Program-made: the position numbers and the translations under genes
The notes under the pieces: model-generated
Database searches by the model: none
What the model was told of the DNA's origin: nothing
What the model saw: the letters and a program-made list of their open reading frames with translations, nothing else
DNA from: Salinibacillus kushneri
GTDB lineage: Bacteria > Bacillota > Bacilli > Bacillales > Alkalibacillaceae
NCBI RefSeq assembly: GCF_900111405.1
Contig: NZ_FOHJ01000001.1
Span: 124,001-188,000 of the forward strand
Length of the DNA: 64,000 bases
Reading direction: 5' to 3'
In this document: positions 16,716 through 24,896 of the stretch, one piece after another
How the letters are laid out: each line of letters begins with the position of its first letter
How positions within the stretch are numbered: the stretch's first letter is position 1

Positions 16716-18902
16716 CTATTGCCCTGATGAAATCGCAGACTGGTAATCAACATTTCTTCGGTTATATCGATTGGTTAACAGAATCAATAGAAACACCAGT
16801 ACACCAATTAAGTCGGTGAGAATACCTGGATAAATCAGAAGAAGCGCTGCTATACCGGAAATACATCTCATCCAAACAGGTACCGTATGGTAGATGAAAC
16901 CTTCCATCATGACAGATAATAGAAACACGCCTAAAATAGATGTAATGGTGATAATGATGATATTTAAAAAGGTAGCATCAATCATCAGCATTTCATGAGA
17001 AAAGACGAACATAAACGGCACAATAAATCCTGCTATCGCCAGCCGCATAGCCTGAAAACCAGTTTTGTTCGGCTTCCCGCCAGCAATTCCAGCACCAGCA
17101 AAGGCAGCGAGCGCAACAGGTGGAGTGATATTAGCAAAAATCCCAAAGTAAAACACAAACATATGGGCAACAAATACGCCTACCTCATTTGATCCGGCTA
17201 ATTCCTGATATAAAGGAAGCTGTAAAAGAATAGGTGCTGCCATAGTACTGGTAATAATATAAGTAGGAATACTAGGTAAACCCATCCCTAAAATAATGGA
17301 TGTAAGCATCGTCAGAACCAATGTTATACTTAATTGAATAATCGGACTTCCTACCATTTCTCCAATACTTACTATACTATTGGCAATCTCTATTGCAACA
17401 CCTGTTAGGGATGCCACTCCAACAATAATTCCGACAGCCCCGCAGGCAATACCGACGGGAATCGTTGTACGAGCCCCATCTTCTAGAGCCTGAACGCACT
17501 CTTTGACACCCACTTCTTCAGCTTCAATTTTCAAATGCTTCCTCCATAAATTAATGCATATCGGAACAGCAACAATAATTAATAACTCCCACCAGTTTTC
17601 TCTTAAATTTGGCAGACCATTACCAGTCAGAATAGCAGTTATTTGCGGCCGGAAAATTAAAAATAAGGATAGGAGTCCGATAATCCCTGTCATCTTTTTC
17701 GTTCCGGAAATCGCAATGGTAGCTATAATGGACCAAAAAGCTGCGTAAAATGGCGTTTTTCCAGAAAACAATAAATAAAGTAAGAAAAACATCGGTATTA
17801 ATAAATGGCCTCGTGCCATCAGCACTTGTTTTAATCCTGGCAGCTTACTTTTCGGCATTCCTGTTAATCCTCGTTTAGAGGCGCGAAAATGAATTTGCAG
17901 AAGAATCCCTAAGTAAAATAAAAAAGCTGGAATAATTCCTGCCAAGATAATATCTGTATAAGGCATAGATAAGTTTTCAGCCATGATAAAAGCTGCTGCC
18001 CCCATTATTGGAGGTAATATTTGACCACCGACACTCGCAGCAGATTCCACAGCACCGGAAAATTCTTTGTTATAGCCAATTCTTTTCATTAAAGGGATGG
18101 TAAAAGATCCTGTTGTCACCACATTTGCAATGGCCGAGCCATTAATCGAGCCCAAAAAACCACTGGACAAAACGGCTACTTTTGCTGGTCCGCCCTTTGT
18201 ATGCCCCGCAATAGCAAGTGCTAAATCATTAAACATTTGTCCCATACCGGATCTGGAAAGGAAGGCTCCGAATAAAATGAATAAAATAATATAACTAGCA
18301 GAAACACCAATTGCGGTTCCTATAACCCCTTCAGTAATAAAAACAAGATGAGAGATAATTTGCTTGGATACCGACTCAATTACGGGTGCAGTTAGCTGAG
18401 GATAGATAGCCAATTTTACATAAAATCCATATATTAAAAACCCTAAACATAATGTAGCTAATCCCCAGCCTGTTACCCGTCTGGTCATATCAAATAACAG
18501 TAAAAGAATGACAATCCCGACGATAAAATCAAGGCTGGTAATTTGACCACCTGATTCAATAATACGATCAGCGGTTACAAGCATATAGACAACAACTGCT
18601 AACGATACAGCTGCTGTTATATAATCATAAAAAGGTATGCCCTTCTTTTTCCCTTTTTTACGAAAAGGATATAACAGAAACCCTAATGCCATTAAACTAT
18701 ATAAGTGGATGCTCCTTTGCCGTATATCAACCAGGGAACCTGCAAAAGAAGTATATAGGTGAAACAAGGATAACAAAACCGCCAAAATCGTAATAAACAG
18801 TAAAATAGGCTTAGCGATAGAAGTTCGGGTATTACTTTCACGATCATAATCCTGAATATTGTTATTTTCAGTTTCCGGACTCACACTCTCACCTCTTTCC
18901 AT
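16716..18902 (-). CDS. TAXI-type TRAP transporter fused permease (small plus large subunit)
   Basis: A 728-residue protein with about 17-19 hydrophobic helices. The N-terminal four-helix part corresponds to the small DctQ-like subunit, and the rest is the DctM/TRAP large permease (GSINGSAIANVVTTGSFTIP, ESAASVGGQILPPIMGAAAF, GMGLPSIPTYIITSTMAAP). Such fusions work with TAXI binding proteins to import organic anions using the sodium gradient. The ATG at 18902 overlaps the DUF1850 stop codon by one base (TAATG), so translation is coupled. It is the last gene of the binding protein-DUF1850-permease operon. Confidence 0.92.
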   Translation of the reverse strand: MERGESVSPETENNNIQDYDRESNTRTSIAKPILLFITILAVLLSLFHLYTSFAGSLVDIRQRSIHLYSLMALGFLLYPFRKKGKKKGIPFYDYITAAVSLAVVVYMLVTADRIIESGGQITSLDFIVGIVILLLLFDMTRRVTGWGLATLCLGFLIYGFYVKLAIYPQLTAPVIESVSKQIISHLVFITEGVIGTAIGVSASYIILFILFGAFLSRSGMGQMFNDLALAIAGHTKGGPAKVAVLSSGFLGSINGSAIANVVTTGSFTIPLMKRIGYNKEFSGAVESAASVGGQILPPIMGAAAFIMAENLSMPYTDIILAGIIPAFLFYLGILLQIHFRASKRGLTGMPKSKLPGLKQVLMARGHLLIPMFFLLYLLFSGKTPFYAAFWSIIATIAISGTKKMTGIIGLLSLFLIFRPQITAILTGNGLPNLRENWWELLIIVAVPICINLWRKHLKIEAEEVGVKECVQALEDGARTTIPVGIACGAVGIIVGVASLTGVAIEIANSIVSIGEMVGSPIIQLSITLVLTMLTSIILGMGLPSIPTYIITSTMAAPILLQLPLYQELAGSNEVGVFVAHMFVFYFGIFANITPPVALAAFAGAGIAGGKPNKTGFQAMRLAIAGFIVPFMFVFSHEMLMIDATFLNIIIITITSILGVFLLSVMMEGFIYHTVPVWMRCISGIAALLLIYPGILTDLIGVLVFLLILLTNRYNRRNVDYQSAISSGQ

Positions 18903-19375
18903 TATCTCATCATAAGAAAAATTGCTTTACTAAAACTGACTTTGTCTGTTTGGATATGATAGGATGTTTGAGCATCTAACTTCAGACGGTCATTATGATA
19001 CTTCATTTGATAATTGGTATCCTTTCCTGTTCGAATTGCCAGTTCTTCACCAATTTCCCGGTTAATTCCGACCATATATACCCATCCATCTTTTACATAA
19101 GTGTCTGTCCCTGCAGAGCTTGGTACACCCGCACCAAAGGTTTTAAAACGAGTAGAATTCATTGTGATATCATTTCCTTCAATAGAAAAGAACTCCTCCC
19201 ATATTTCCTTTTCAACAGAATGCTTCCACTGGACAGAAAAATTTATTTGATCACGGTATATAAAAGCATCAATGACAGTCCCTTCCCTTGAAACAGTAAA
19301 AACCTGAACGGGAAATATGAAAAGAACCCCTATCAAAATCGTAACACCTGCTCCTGCTATGAATTTCTTCTTCAT
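18902..19375 (-). CDS. DUF1850 domain protein of the TRAP operon
   Basis: A 157-residue protein with one N-terminal hydrophobic segment (IAGAGVTILIGVLFIFPVQ) that should anchor or export it. The body, with FSVQWKHSVEKEIWEEFF and NSTRFKTFGAGVPS, matches DUF1850, a family found almost always beside TAXI-type TRAP transporters, of unknown function. It lies between the binding protein and permease genes. No ribosome binding site stands out before its ATG; the sequence just upstream is a hairpin. Confidence 0.85.
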   Translation of the reverse strand: MKKKFIAGAGVTILIGVLFIFPVQVFTVSREGTVIDAFIYRDQINFSVQWKHSVEKEIWEEFFSIEGNDITMNSTRFKTFGAGVPSSAGTDTYVKDGWVYMVGINREIGEELAIRTGKDTNYQMKYHNDRLKLDAQTSYHIQTDKVSFSKAIFLMMR

Positions 19376-19383
19376 CTGAATGT

Positions 19384-19411
19384 AAAGGGTATCGAATGTT
19401 CGATACCCTTT
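19384..19411 (-). promoter_or_regulatory. Intercistronic hairpin between TAXI binding protein and DUF1850 genes
   Basis: A perfect 11-bp stem AAAGGGTATCG / CGATACCCTTT with a 6-nt loop fills most of the 42-base gap. There is no following T run, so it more likely protects the upstream mRNA end or limits translation of the next gene than terminates. Confidence 0.6.
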
Positions 19412-19417
19412 CCTCTC

Positions 19418-20434
19418 TTACTCTAGCAATCCATTTTCTTCATAAAATTTCTTTGCTCCTGGATGTAAAGGAGCAATCAGATCTTTAGCACTTTCTTCAC
19501 GCGGCAATTGTGTCAACGCTGATACTGCAACTTCATCTGTACCGAGATATTCATAATAACGTTTGGTGATGTCATAAACCATATCCTCACTTAAATCAGG
19601 GGATACAATAATCATGTTTTGAATTCCGACTGTCTGAACTTCACTCTCTAAATTATATTGTGCTTCATTACCAGCTTCAATCGTAAATGGCTTATAAAAC
19701 GGATAAGTTTCCATTAATCGATCTGCGACATCTCCTTTAATTTCTACAAAATTCACGTCATGCTGTTGCATAATATCCGTAATATTACTGTTTGGAACAC
19801 CGGAAGTGAAGAAGGCAGCATCTAAGTTACCGTTTTTCATTTCCTGAACACTATCGGCGTATCCAGTGTGTGTAACTTTATCTAAATCATCATAGGTCAG
19901 GTCTATGGCTTCTAAGACTTTTTGAGCACTTTGTTCGACACCGGAACCGACTTTTCCAACACCGACACGCTTTCCTTCCAGATCTTCAATCGACTCAATT
20001 CCGCTATCAGCCATAGCTACTACCTGAACTACATTTTGATACATACCGGCCACAGCCTGCACATCTACCTGATTTCCCTCAAATTGCCCAGTACCTTCAA
20101 TAGCGTCATAGGCAACATCGCTCATGACGATAGCCATTTGGTTGAGACCATCTTGTATGTTTTGAATATTGGCAACCGAAGCACCTGTTGATTCAACAGT
20201 TACATTCCCTACGAATTCACTTTCTTCAAATATAGGCTTTAACGCCCCGCCAATTGGATAGTAGGTACCAGATGTTCCCCCCGTTCCAAGTACTATGGAT
20301 TGACTATCTGAGCTACCAGAATCTCCATCTGAACCACTATCAGATCCATCAGAACTAGTCTCACTGCCTCCTCCACACGCTGCTAATATCAAAGATAATG
20401 CAAAGAGAAGTACAAATAATAATCGCTTACGCAT
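19418..20434 (-). CDS. TAXI family TRAP transporter solute-binding lipoprotein
   Basis: A 338-residue protein with a lipoprotein signal ending LAACGG, a Ser/Asp/Gly-rich linker, then the TAXI-type periplasmic binding fold: VLGTGGTSGTYYPIGGAL near the N-terminus is the family hallmark, followed by DLEGKRVGVGKVGSG and AAFFTSGVPN. It captures an organic anion outside the cell for the fused TRAP permease encoded downstream. A perfect CcpA cre site 53 bases upstream of the start suggests carbon catabolite repression. The transported compound cannot be read from the sequence. Confidence 0.93.
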   Translation of the reverse strand: MRKRLLFVLLFALSLILAACGGGSETSSDGSDSGSDGDSGSSDSQSIVLGTGGTSGTYYPIGGALKPIFEESEFVGNVTVESTGASVANIQNIQDGLNQMAIVMSDVAYDAIEGTGQFEGNQVDVQAVAGMYQNVVQVVAMADSGIESIEDLEGKRVGVGKVGSGVEQSAQKVLEAIDLTYDDLDKVTHTGYADSVQEMKNGNLDAAFFTSGVPNSNITDIMQQHDVNFVEIKGDVADRLMETYPFYKPFTIEAGNEAQYNLESEVQTVGIQNMIIVSPDLSEDMVYDITKRYYEYLGTDEVAVSALTQLPREESAKDLIAPLHPGAKKFYEENGLLE

Positions 20435-20486
20435 GAGGATTCCCCCCCTTTTAATTTTTAGAAAATAACAGCAATTCTCTTTATAA

Positions 20487-20500
20487 TGTTAACGCTTACA
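20487..20500. promoter_or_regulatory. Catabolite responsive element (cre) before the TRAP operon
   Basis: TGTTAACGCTTACA matches the consensus TGWNANCGNTNWCA at all 14 positions. It lies 53 bases upstream of the TAXI binding-protein start codon, a usual place for CcpA repression. Confidence 0.8.
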
Positions 20501-20529
20501 AAGTAGTTTGGAAATATTTCGTACATATT

Positions 20530-20542
20530 GAACATTTTGTTC
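20530..20542. promoter_or_regulatory. Inverted repeat, candidate response-regulator site
   Basis: GAACATTTTGTTC is a perfect 5-3-5 palindrome in the intergenic space between the TRAP operon and the response-regulator gene, upstream of the cre site. A role as binding site for the adjacent DctR-like regulator is inference from position. Confidence 0.4.
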
Positions 20543-20575
20543 ATTTTGGTCAATAGCGGCCCCTGCTACCGTGTT

Positions 20576-21304
20576 TTATCTTTCATCGCCTACTAAAAAA
20601 TAACGATTAACTGGGCGTCCTACTTCCCCATAACGTAAGTCAATCTCCACTTTTCCTGTCCGTTGTAAAAAATCTAAATATCTTCTGGCAGTAACTCGGG
20701 CTATTCCAATCCCATCAGCAGCTTCTTCAGCAGAAATGGAAGTGGATTGCTTTTGTAAGAACGAAATAATTTGTTTAAGGGTCTGTTCATTTAGTCCTTT
20801 CGGTAATTCATCGATAGATAATAGATGAGCTTGGTTTTTGCAGTGCTTTCGATCAGTAGATAATAGTAAAGGTGAAAAGCTGTCAATTTGCTGTTGATTC
20901 AATGCCTGTTTACTAGATAGTTTCCGAACATAGGTCCGATAATTTTGGAGAGCCTTTTGAAGGCGTTCAAATTTAAAAGGTTTGATAATATAATCAACAA
21001 CCCCATTATGAAGCATGGTTCGAAGTGTTTCTTTATCATTGGCTGCTGTTATTACAATAATATCTGCCTGAACCTGCTGGGCTCTCAATTGCTGAATGAC
21101 TTCAACTCCGTCTTTTACAGGCATAAAAATATCTAATAGAATCAAATCAGGATGTGTTTTAACGACCTTATCCACGGCCTCTCTTCCATCCCTTGCATCA
21201 CCAATCACCTGGAAACCGTCCACCTTTTCAACAAATTGTTTATTTACTTCTAATACCATTGGGTCGTCTTCAATAATAAAAACTTTCACCTGTTCTTTCA
21301 TCAT
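20576..21304 (-). CDS. Response regulator of the CitB/DctR type
   Basis: A 242-residue protein. Residues about 8-123 are a receiver domain with the acidic pocket IIEDD, phosphoacceptor Asp in HPDLILLDIFMP and Lys in IIKPFKFERL. The C-terminal part has a helix-turn-helix (ISAEEAADGIGIARVTARRYLDFL) typical of regulators of C4-dicarboxylate and citrate uptake. It overlaps the kinase gene by 35 nt. The two-component pair points at the TAXI transporter operon, its immediate downstream neighbour on the same strand. Confidence 0.9.
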   Translation of the reverse strand: MMKEQVKVFIIEDDPMVLEVNKQFVEKVDGFQVIGDARDGREAVDKVVKTHPDLILLDIFMPVKDGVEVIQQLRAQQVQADIIVITAANDKETLRTMLHNGVVDYIIKPFKFERLQKALQNYRTYVRKLSSKQALNQQQIDSFSPLLLSTDRKHCKNQAHLLSIDELPKGLNEQTLKQIISFLQKQSTSISAEEAADGIGIARVTARRYLDFLQRTGKVEIDLRYGEVGRPVNRYFLVGDER

Positions 21305-22904
21305 ATACAGCCTCCTTTTTCACTTCCATCGGGAATCTGATGACAAAGCTTGTCCCTTCTCCTCTATTGGAGATTAACTGAATATCACCTAAGCCTTTTT
21401 CTACTGCATTTTTTACTAGATATAACCCATAGCCTGCTTCCTCTTCCTCTTTTGTTGTAAATCCTTTTTCAAAAATCCTTTTTTCATCGCGTTTTGGTAT
21501 CCCAATTCCATTGTCTTCTACATGAATTTGACAGTAACGATGATCCTGATAAATAAGGATATGAATCCATTTTTCAGGCTGATTCAATTTTTGCAGGGCC
21601 GTAAAGGCATTTTCAATTAAATTGCCGAGGATTAAGACGAAATCATGTTGATCTACTAATGGGGGATATTCATTCAATTGACTTTCCTTACTAATAGTCA
21701 CCGAGATATTTAGTTCCTTTCCCCGTCCGACTTTGCCAATTAAGAGTCCTGCAATACTGTAATCTTTGATACGACTACCCAAAAATTGAGTTAGCTCCTG
21801 TTGTTTATCTGTTATATTCAACACTTCATTCAAAGCTCGTTCCGTTTGTCCTAACTGAATTAAACCAGCAATGGTATGCAATTGATTTAGATACTCATGT
21901 CTTTGAACACGTAAAGCGTCCACAAATGAACGAACGCCAGTAAGTTCCTCAGCCATTTTTGTAAGATCCGTCCGATCCTGGAAAACAACAACGGCCCCTG
22001 CTACTTGGTTGTTAATTCGAATAGGAACCCGACTGCACATCATGAGTTTGTCACGAAAGCGAATTTCTTCCCGATACCTTTCCCCATTCTCTTTTATAAA
22101 TCGAACAAATGGCTTTTCATCAATCACTTTCTCCACATTCCTGCCTTCAGGATTATCATGAACATCTAAAATCTCCTTGGCTTTAGCATTAAATATGATA
22201 ATTTCCCGGAATTGATCAATGGCAATAATCCCTTCATTCATAGCCTGGAATGCGGCAGTACGTTCAACCAGTAATTGAACAATCTCATAAGGCTCTAAAT
22301 GATAGGTTTGTTCTTTTATATGTCTGGCTAATAGCCATGAACCAACCATGCCAAAAGCAGATATAATGATGATGATTGTAAGAATTTCATTTTTTAAACG
22401 AAGCAGCAATTCCCAAACAGAAGGCATCATATTTCCTGTAATAACAACACCGATTTGCTCATGCTGCTTATTCATAATTGGAACAAATGAACGAATAGCC
22501 TTCCCAACTTCACCTTCTGCTTTGGAAACATAACTATGCTCAGCAAAGGCTGGTCCCTCGTCCTTTCCGGAAGATATCGTACCTAACTGCGTATCATTTG
22601 GATGTGAAAAGCGAATACGATTCATATTCAAAACCACAATATAGCTGGCGTTATTAATAGTTCGAATACGTTCTACTATCGGATTAATAGATTTCCAGCC
22701 CTCGGATGTTGTAAGATTTTCCTGAACTTCTGGCAGATTTCCAACCGTTCTTCCAATCGTTAAACCACGTTCACCTAATTCTTCCTCTTTGGCCTGGATA
22801 GCCTCTCCAATTAAGATCATTCCACCAATAAGTACAGAGAAAAGCACAACCCCAAACGAGAGAATTGTGATTTTCCAGCGAATGGGCATTCGTTTTAAGG
22901 ACAT
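21270..22904 (-). CDS. Sensor histidine kinase of the CitA/DcuS/DctS type
   Basis: A 544-residue membrane kinase. Two helices (about residues 11-31 and 175-195) enclose an extracytoplasmic sensor domain. A PAS domain follows (AMNEGIIAIDQFREIIIFN), then a SpoB-type dimerisation helix with the phosphorylated His in VQRHEYLNQLHTIAGL, and a HATPase domain with N box LGNLIENAFTAL, G1 DNGIGIPK and GYGLYLVKNAV. This layout belongs to kinases that sense carboxylates outside the cell. It is encoded with its regulator and divergently from a DctP-type binding protein, resembling the DctB-DctS-DctR system of B. subtilis. Confidence 0.92.
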   Translation of the reverse strand: MSLKRMPIRWKITILSFGVVLFSVLIGGMILIGEAIQAKEEELGERGLTIGRTVGNLPEVQENLTTSEGWKSINPIVERIRTINNASYIVVLNMNRIRFSHPNDTQLGTISSGKDEGPAFAEHSYVSKAEGEVGKAIRSFVPIMNKQHEQIGVVITGNMMPSVWELLLRLKNEILTIIIIISAFGMVGSWLLARHIKEQTYHLEPYEIVQLLVERTAAFQAMNEGIIAIDQFREIIIFNAKAKEILDVHDNPEGRNVEKVIDEKPFVRFIKENGERYREEIRFRDKLMMCSRVPIRINNQVAGAVVVFQDRTDLTKMAEELTGVRSFVDALRVQRHEYLNQLHTIAGLIQLGQTERALNEVLNITDKQQELTQFLGSRIKDYSIAGLLIGKVGRGKELNISVTISKESQLNEYPPLVDQHDFVLILGNLIENAFTALQKLNQPEKWIHILIYQDHRYCQIHVEDNGIGIPKRDEKRIFEKGFTTKEEEEAGYGLYLVKNAVEKGLGDIQLISNRGEGTSFVIRFPMEVKKEAVYDERTGESFYY

Positions 22905-22997
22905 GCAGACCGTCCCCTCTTTCTGAATTAACCCTATTTTACCATTATTCTGATAATATGCTAGAATAGAGTTACCTTAGCGAGACTCACAACGAAA

Positions 22998-23011
22998 TGA
23001 AAACGCTTTTA
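22998..23011. promoter_or_regulatory. cre-like site before the DctP-type gene
   Basis: TGAAAACGCTTTTA matches the cre consensus at 13 of 14 positions (T for C at position 13). It lies directly upstream of the GGAGGG ribosome binding site of the plus-strand gene, so it would act as a roadblock or repressor site there. Confidence 0.6.
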
Positions 23012-23024
23012 ATAGGAGGGATTT

Positions 23025-24086
23025 ATGAAGGCCTGGAGTTCTACCCTACTCTTTTTATTGGCCGGACTTGGGACCATTATCTTTTTCAGCTTAGATTTAA
23101 GAGAATTAGCTTCCAGCTATGAATATGATGATGAACAACAAACATTAAATAGCAAAATCGTCATTCGTTTTAGTCATGTTGCTGCGGAAAACTCTCCTAA
23201 AGGAAGAGCTGCCCGTCGCTTTGCTGACCTTGTCCATGAGCGAACAAATGGAAAGGTGAGTGTAGAAGTTTACCCAAATAGCATTTTATATCATGATCAG
23301 AATCAATGGCAGGCTTTAAAAGAAGGGAAAGTGGAAATGATTGCTCCTACTACATCAAAGGTTGCCCAACACATTCCCAGCTTTCAGGTATTAGACTTAC
23401 CTTATGCCTTCCCTAACCATGAGGCTGTAGATGAAGCTTATAAAGGGGAAATTGGTCAGGCTTTACTGGAGGATCTAGAAAAGGAACATGTTAAGGGATT
23501 AACCTTTTGGCACAATGGATATAAACAAATCACCAATAACAAACTCCCTTTAGGTACACCGGAGGACTTTTATCGATTACATTTTCGAACAATGCCCAGT
23601 CCCGTTTTAGAATCACAATTTCAAGCCGTCCACGCAAGTACGAGTACTCTTCCTTTTAACAAAACCTACGAGAATTTAGAAGTTGAATTTATCAATGGTC
23701 AGGAAAACACCATATCAAATATTTACACAAAAAAGTTTTATGAAGTTCAAGATTATTTAACGCTAAGTAATCACGGCTACTTAGGTTATGTCGTCATTGT
23801 GAATGAAGATTTTTGGGATGGTCTATCTCCAGAAATTCTAGATGCGATCAACCAGGCTCTTTCAGAGACAACAGAATGGGTCCGAAGACATTCGATTGAA
23901 ATCAATGATCAGCACATGCGAAATCTAAGAAGGTTAAATCAAATGACGATTCAGACGCTCTCACCTATTCAAAGAGCTGAATGGAAGCAGGCTTTTAAAC
24001 CAGTGTATAAAGAAACGGAAGAACGTATTGGAGAGGAATTAATGGATAAGATTTATAAACTGCAAGATAAATATCAAAATCATTAG
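23025..24086 (+). CDS. DctP-type TRAP binding protein, probable membrane-anchored co-sensor (DctB-like)
   Basis: A 353-residue DctP-family binding protein (IRFSHVAAENSPKGRAARRFADLV, LRFRTMPSPVLESQF-like segment, VEFINGQENTISNIYTKKFYEVQ). The N-terminus has one hydrophobic helix but no lipobox Cys and no clear signal-peptidase site, so it is probably tethered by that helix. No DctQ/DctM partner exists nearby; the local transporter has its own TAXI-type binding protein. Divergent placement from the DctS-like kinase suggests a role like B. subtilis DctB, which feeds ligand information to DctS. That role is inferred. Confidence 0.85.
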   Translation: MKAWSSTLLFLLAGLGTIIFFSLDLRELASSYEYDDEQQTLNSKIVIRFSHVAAENSPKGRAARRFADLVHERTNGKVSVEVYPNSILYHDQNQWQALKEGKVEMIAPTTSKVAQHIPSFQVLDLPYAFPNHEAVDEAYKGEIGQALLEDLEKEHVKGLTFWHNGYKQITNNKLPLGTPEDFYRLHFRTMPSPVLESQFQAVHASTSTLPFNKTYENLEVEFINGQENTISNIYTKKFYEVQDYLTLSNHGYLGYVVIVNEDFWDGLSPEILDAINQALSETTEWVRRHSIEINDQHMRNLRRLNQMTIQTLSPIQRAEWKQAFKPVYKETEERIGEELMDKIYKLQDKYQNH

Positions 24087-24114
24087 GGAGCTATCAAAAC
24101 TAATGATAGCTCCC
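24086..24114. terminator. Bidirectional terminator between DctP-type and spore protein genes
   Basis: A perfect 11-bp stem GGGAGCTATCA / TGATAGCTCCC with a 7-nt loop, in the short gap between two convergent genes. Confidence 0.8.
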
Positions 24115-24119
24115 TCTGT

Positions 24120-24374
24120 TTATTTCCTCTTGCTATATTGCTCTTCAGCCATTTTAATCATATCCCGTACCATATTCCCGCCTATCTTTCCACCAATCTT
24201 ACCAGCATCTTTCGCCTTTATATTACCGTTATCACCCTGATTTAGCGGAATCCCCTGTTCTTCTGCTATTTCATACTTTGCATCATTGGGATCATTGGTA
24301 TGAGCGACATTTGCTTTAAGATGGTCTAATCCTTGACGGGATCCTGGTACAAGAATGTTGTTATTTCTGGCCAT
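24120..24374 (-). CDS. Alpha/beta-type small acid-soluble spore protein
   Basis: An 84-residue SASP. The GPR protease site region KYEIAEEQGIPL and the second DNA-binding helix GGKIGGNMVRDMIKMAEE are diagnostic. These proteins coat and protect spore DNA and are degraded at germination. This shows the organism forms endospores. Expression in the forespore from a sigma-G promoter is expected from the family, but I did not identify the promoter. The GAGGAGAG site fixes the start. Confidence 0.93.
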   Translation of the reverse strand: MARNNNILVPGSRQGLDHLKANVAHTNDPNDAKYEIAEEQGIPLNQGDNGNIKAKDAGKIGGKIGGNMVRDMIKMAEEQYSKRK

Positions 24375-24473
24375 TACAATCTCTCCTCTATTTTAGATTC
24401 GAGCATGACCTTTCAAGGGAATATAACATATTCCCTTTATTATGTTTTGCGATTTTCACTATTTTATCATGAA

Positions 24474-24776
24474 TTAATGGTGGTGATGACCTTTTTTCGG
24501 ATTTGTAATAACAAACTCCTCTTCTGGTACCTGGAAAAATTGAATCCAGATTCCGTCCAGCCATTCTTCTTCCTGCTTACTTAATAGGATTTCTACATCC
24601 TTATCTGTTTTTACAATTTCATCATCTTCTTTAGGGGTATCTATACCTATATCATAATGGGCATGATCACCATGTACATGGGAAACACTAACCCTAATCA
24701 TTTTACCTTCTGCTTCTTTCGTCGCTAACATACGTTTTACTTCTTTACCTGCTAGCCGGTTCATTTTCACTTCCAT
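24474..24776 (-). CDS. HesB/IscA-like protein without cysteines and with a His tail
   Basis: A 100-residue protein that reads like the HesB/YneR branch of the IscA fold (IRVSVSHVHGDHAHYDIGID, DVEILLSKQEEEWLDGIWI, FFQVPEEEFVITNP). It has no Cys at all, so it cannot ligate a cluster in the IscA way. It is unusually rich in His: HVHGDHAH in the middle and HHHH at the very end, suggesting metal binding. The start has AGGAGGA at 6 nt. It is monocistronic between the SASP gene and the kinase gene. Family assignment is moderately sure; function unknown. Confidence 0.65.
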   Translation of the reverse strand: MEVKMNRLAGKEVKRMLATKEAEGKMIRVSVSHVHGDHAHYDIGIDTPKEDDEIVKTDKDVEILLSKQEEEWLDGIWIQFFQVPEEEFVITNPKKGHHHH

Positions 24777-24896
24777 GTTAAGTCCTCCTACTATGTCGTA
24801 TGTTTATATTATAGTCTTTCTTTTGAATAAAAATAAAGAAAAACGTAATTTTCACGTATAATTCCTTTACTATGTGTCCTTGAATCTTGATATAAA

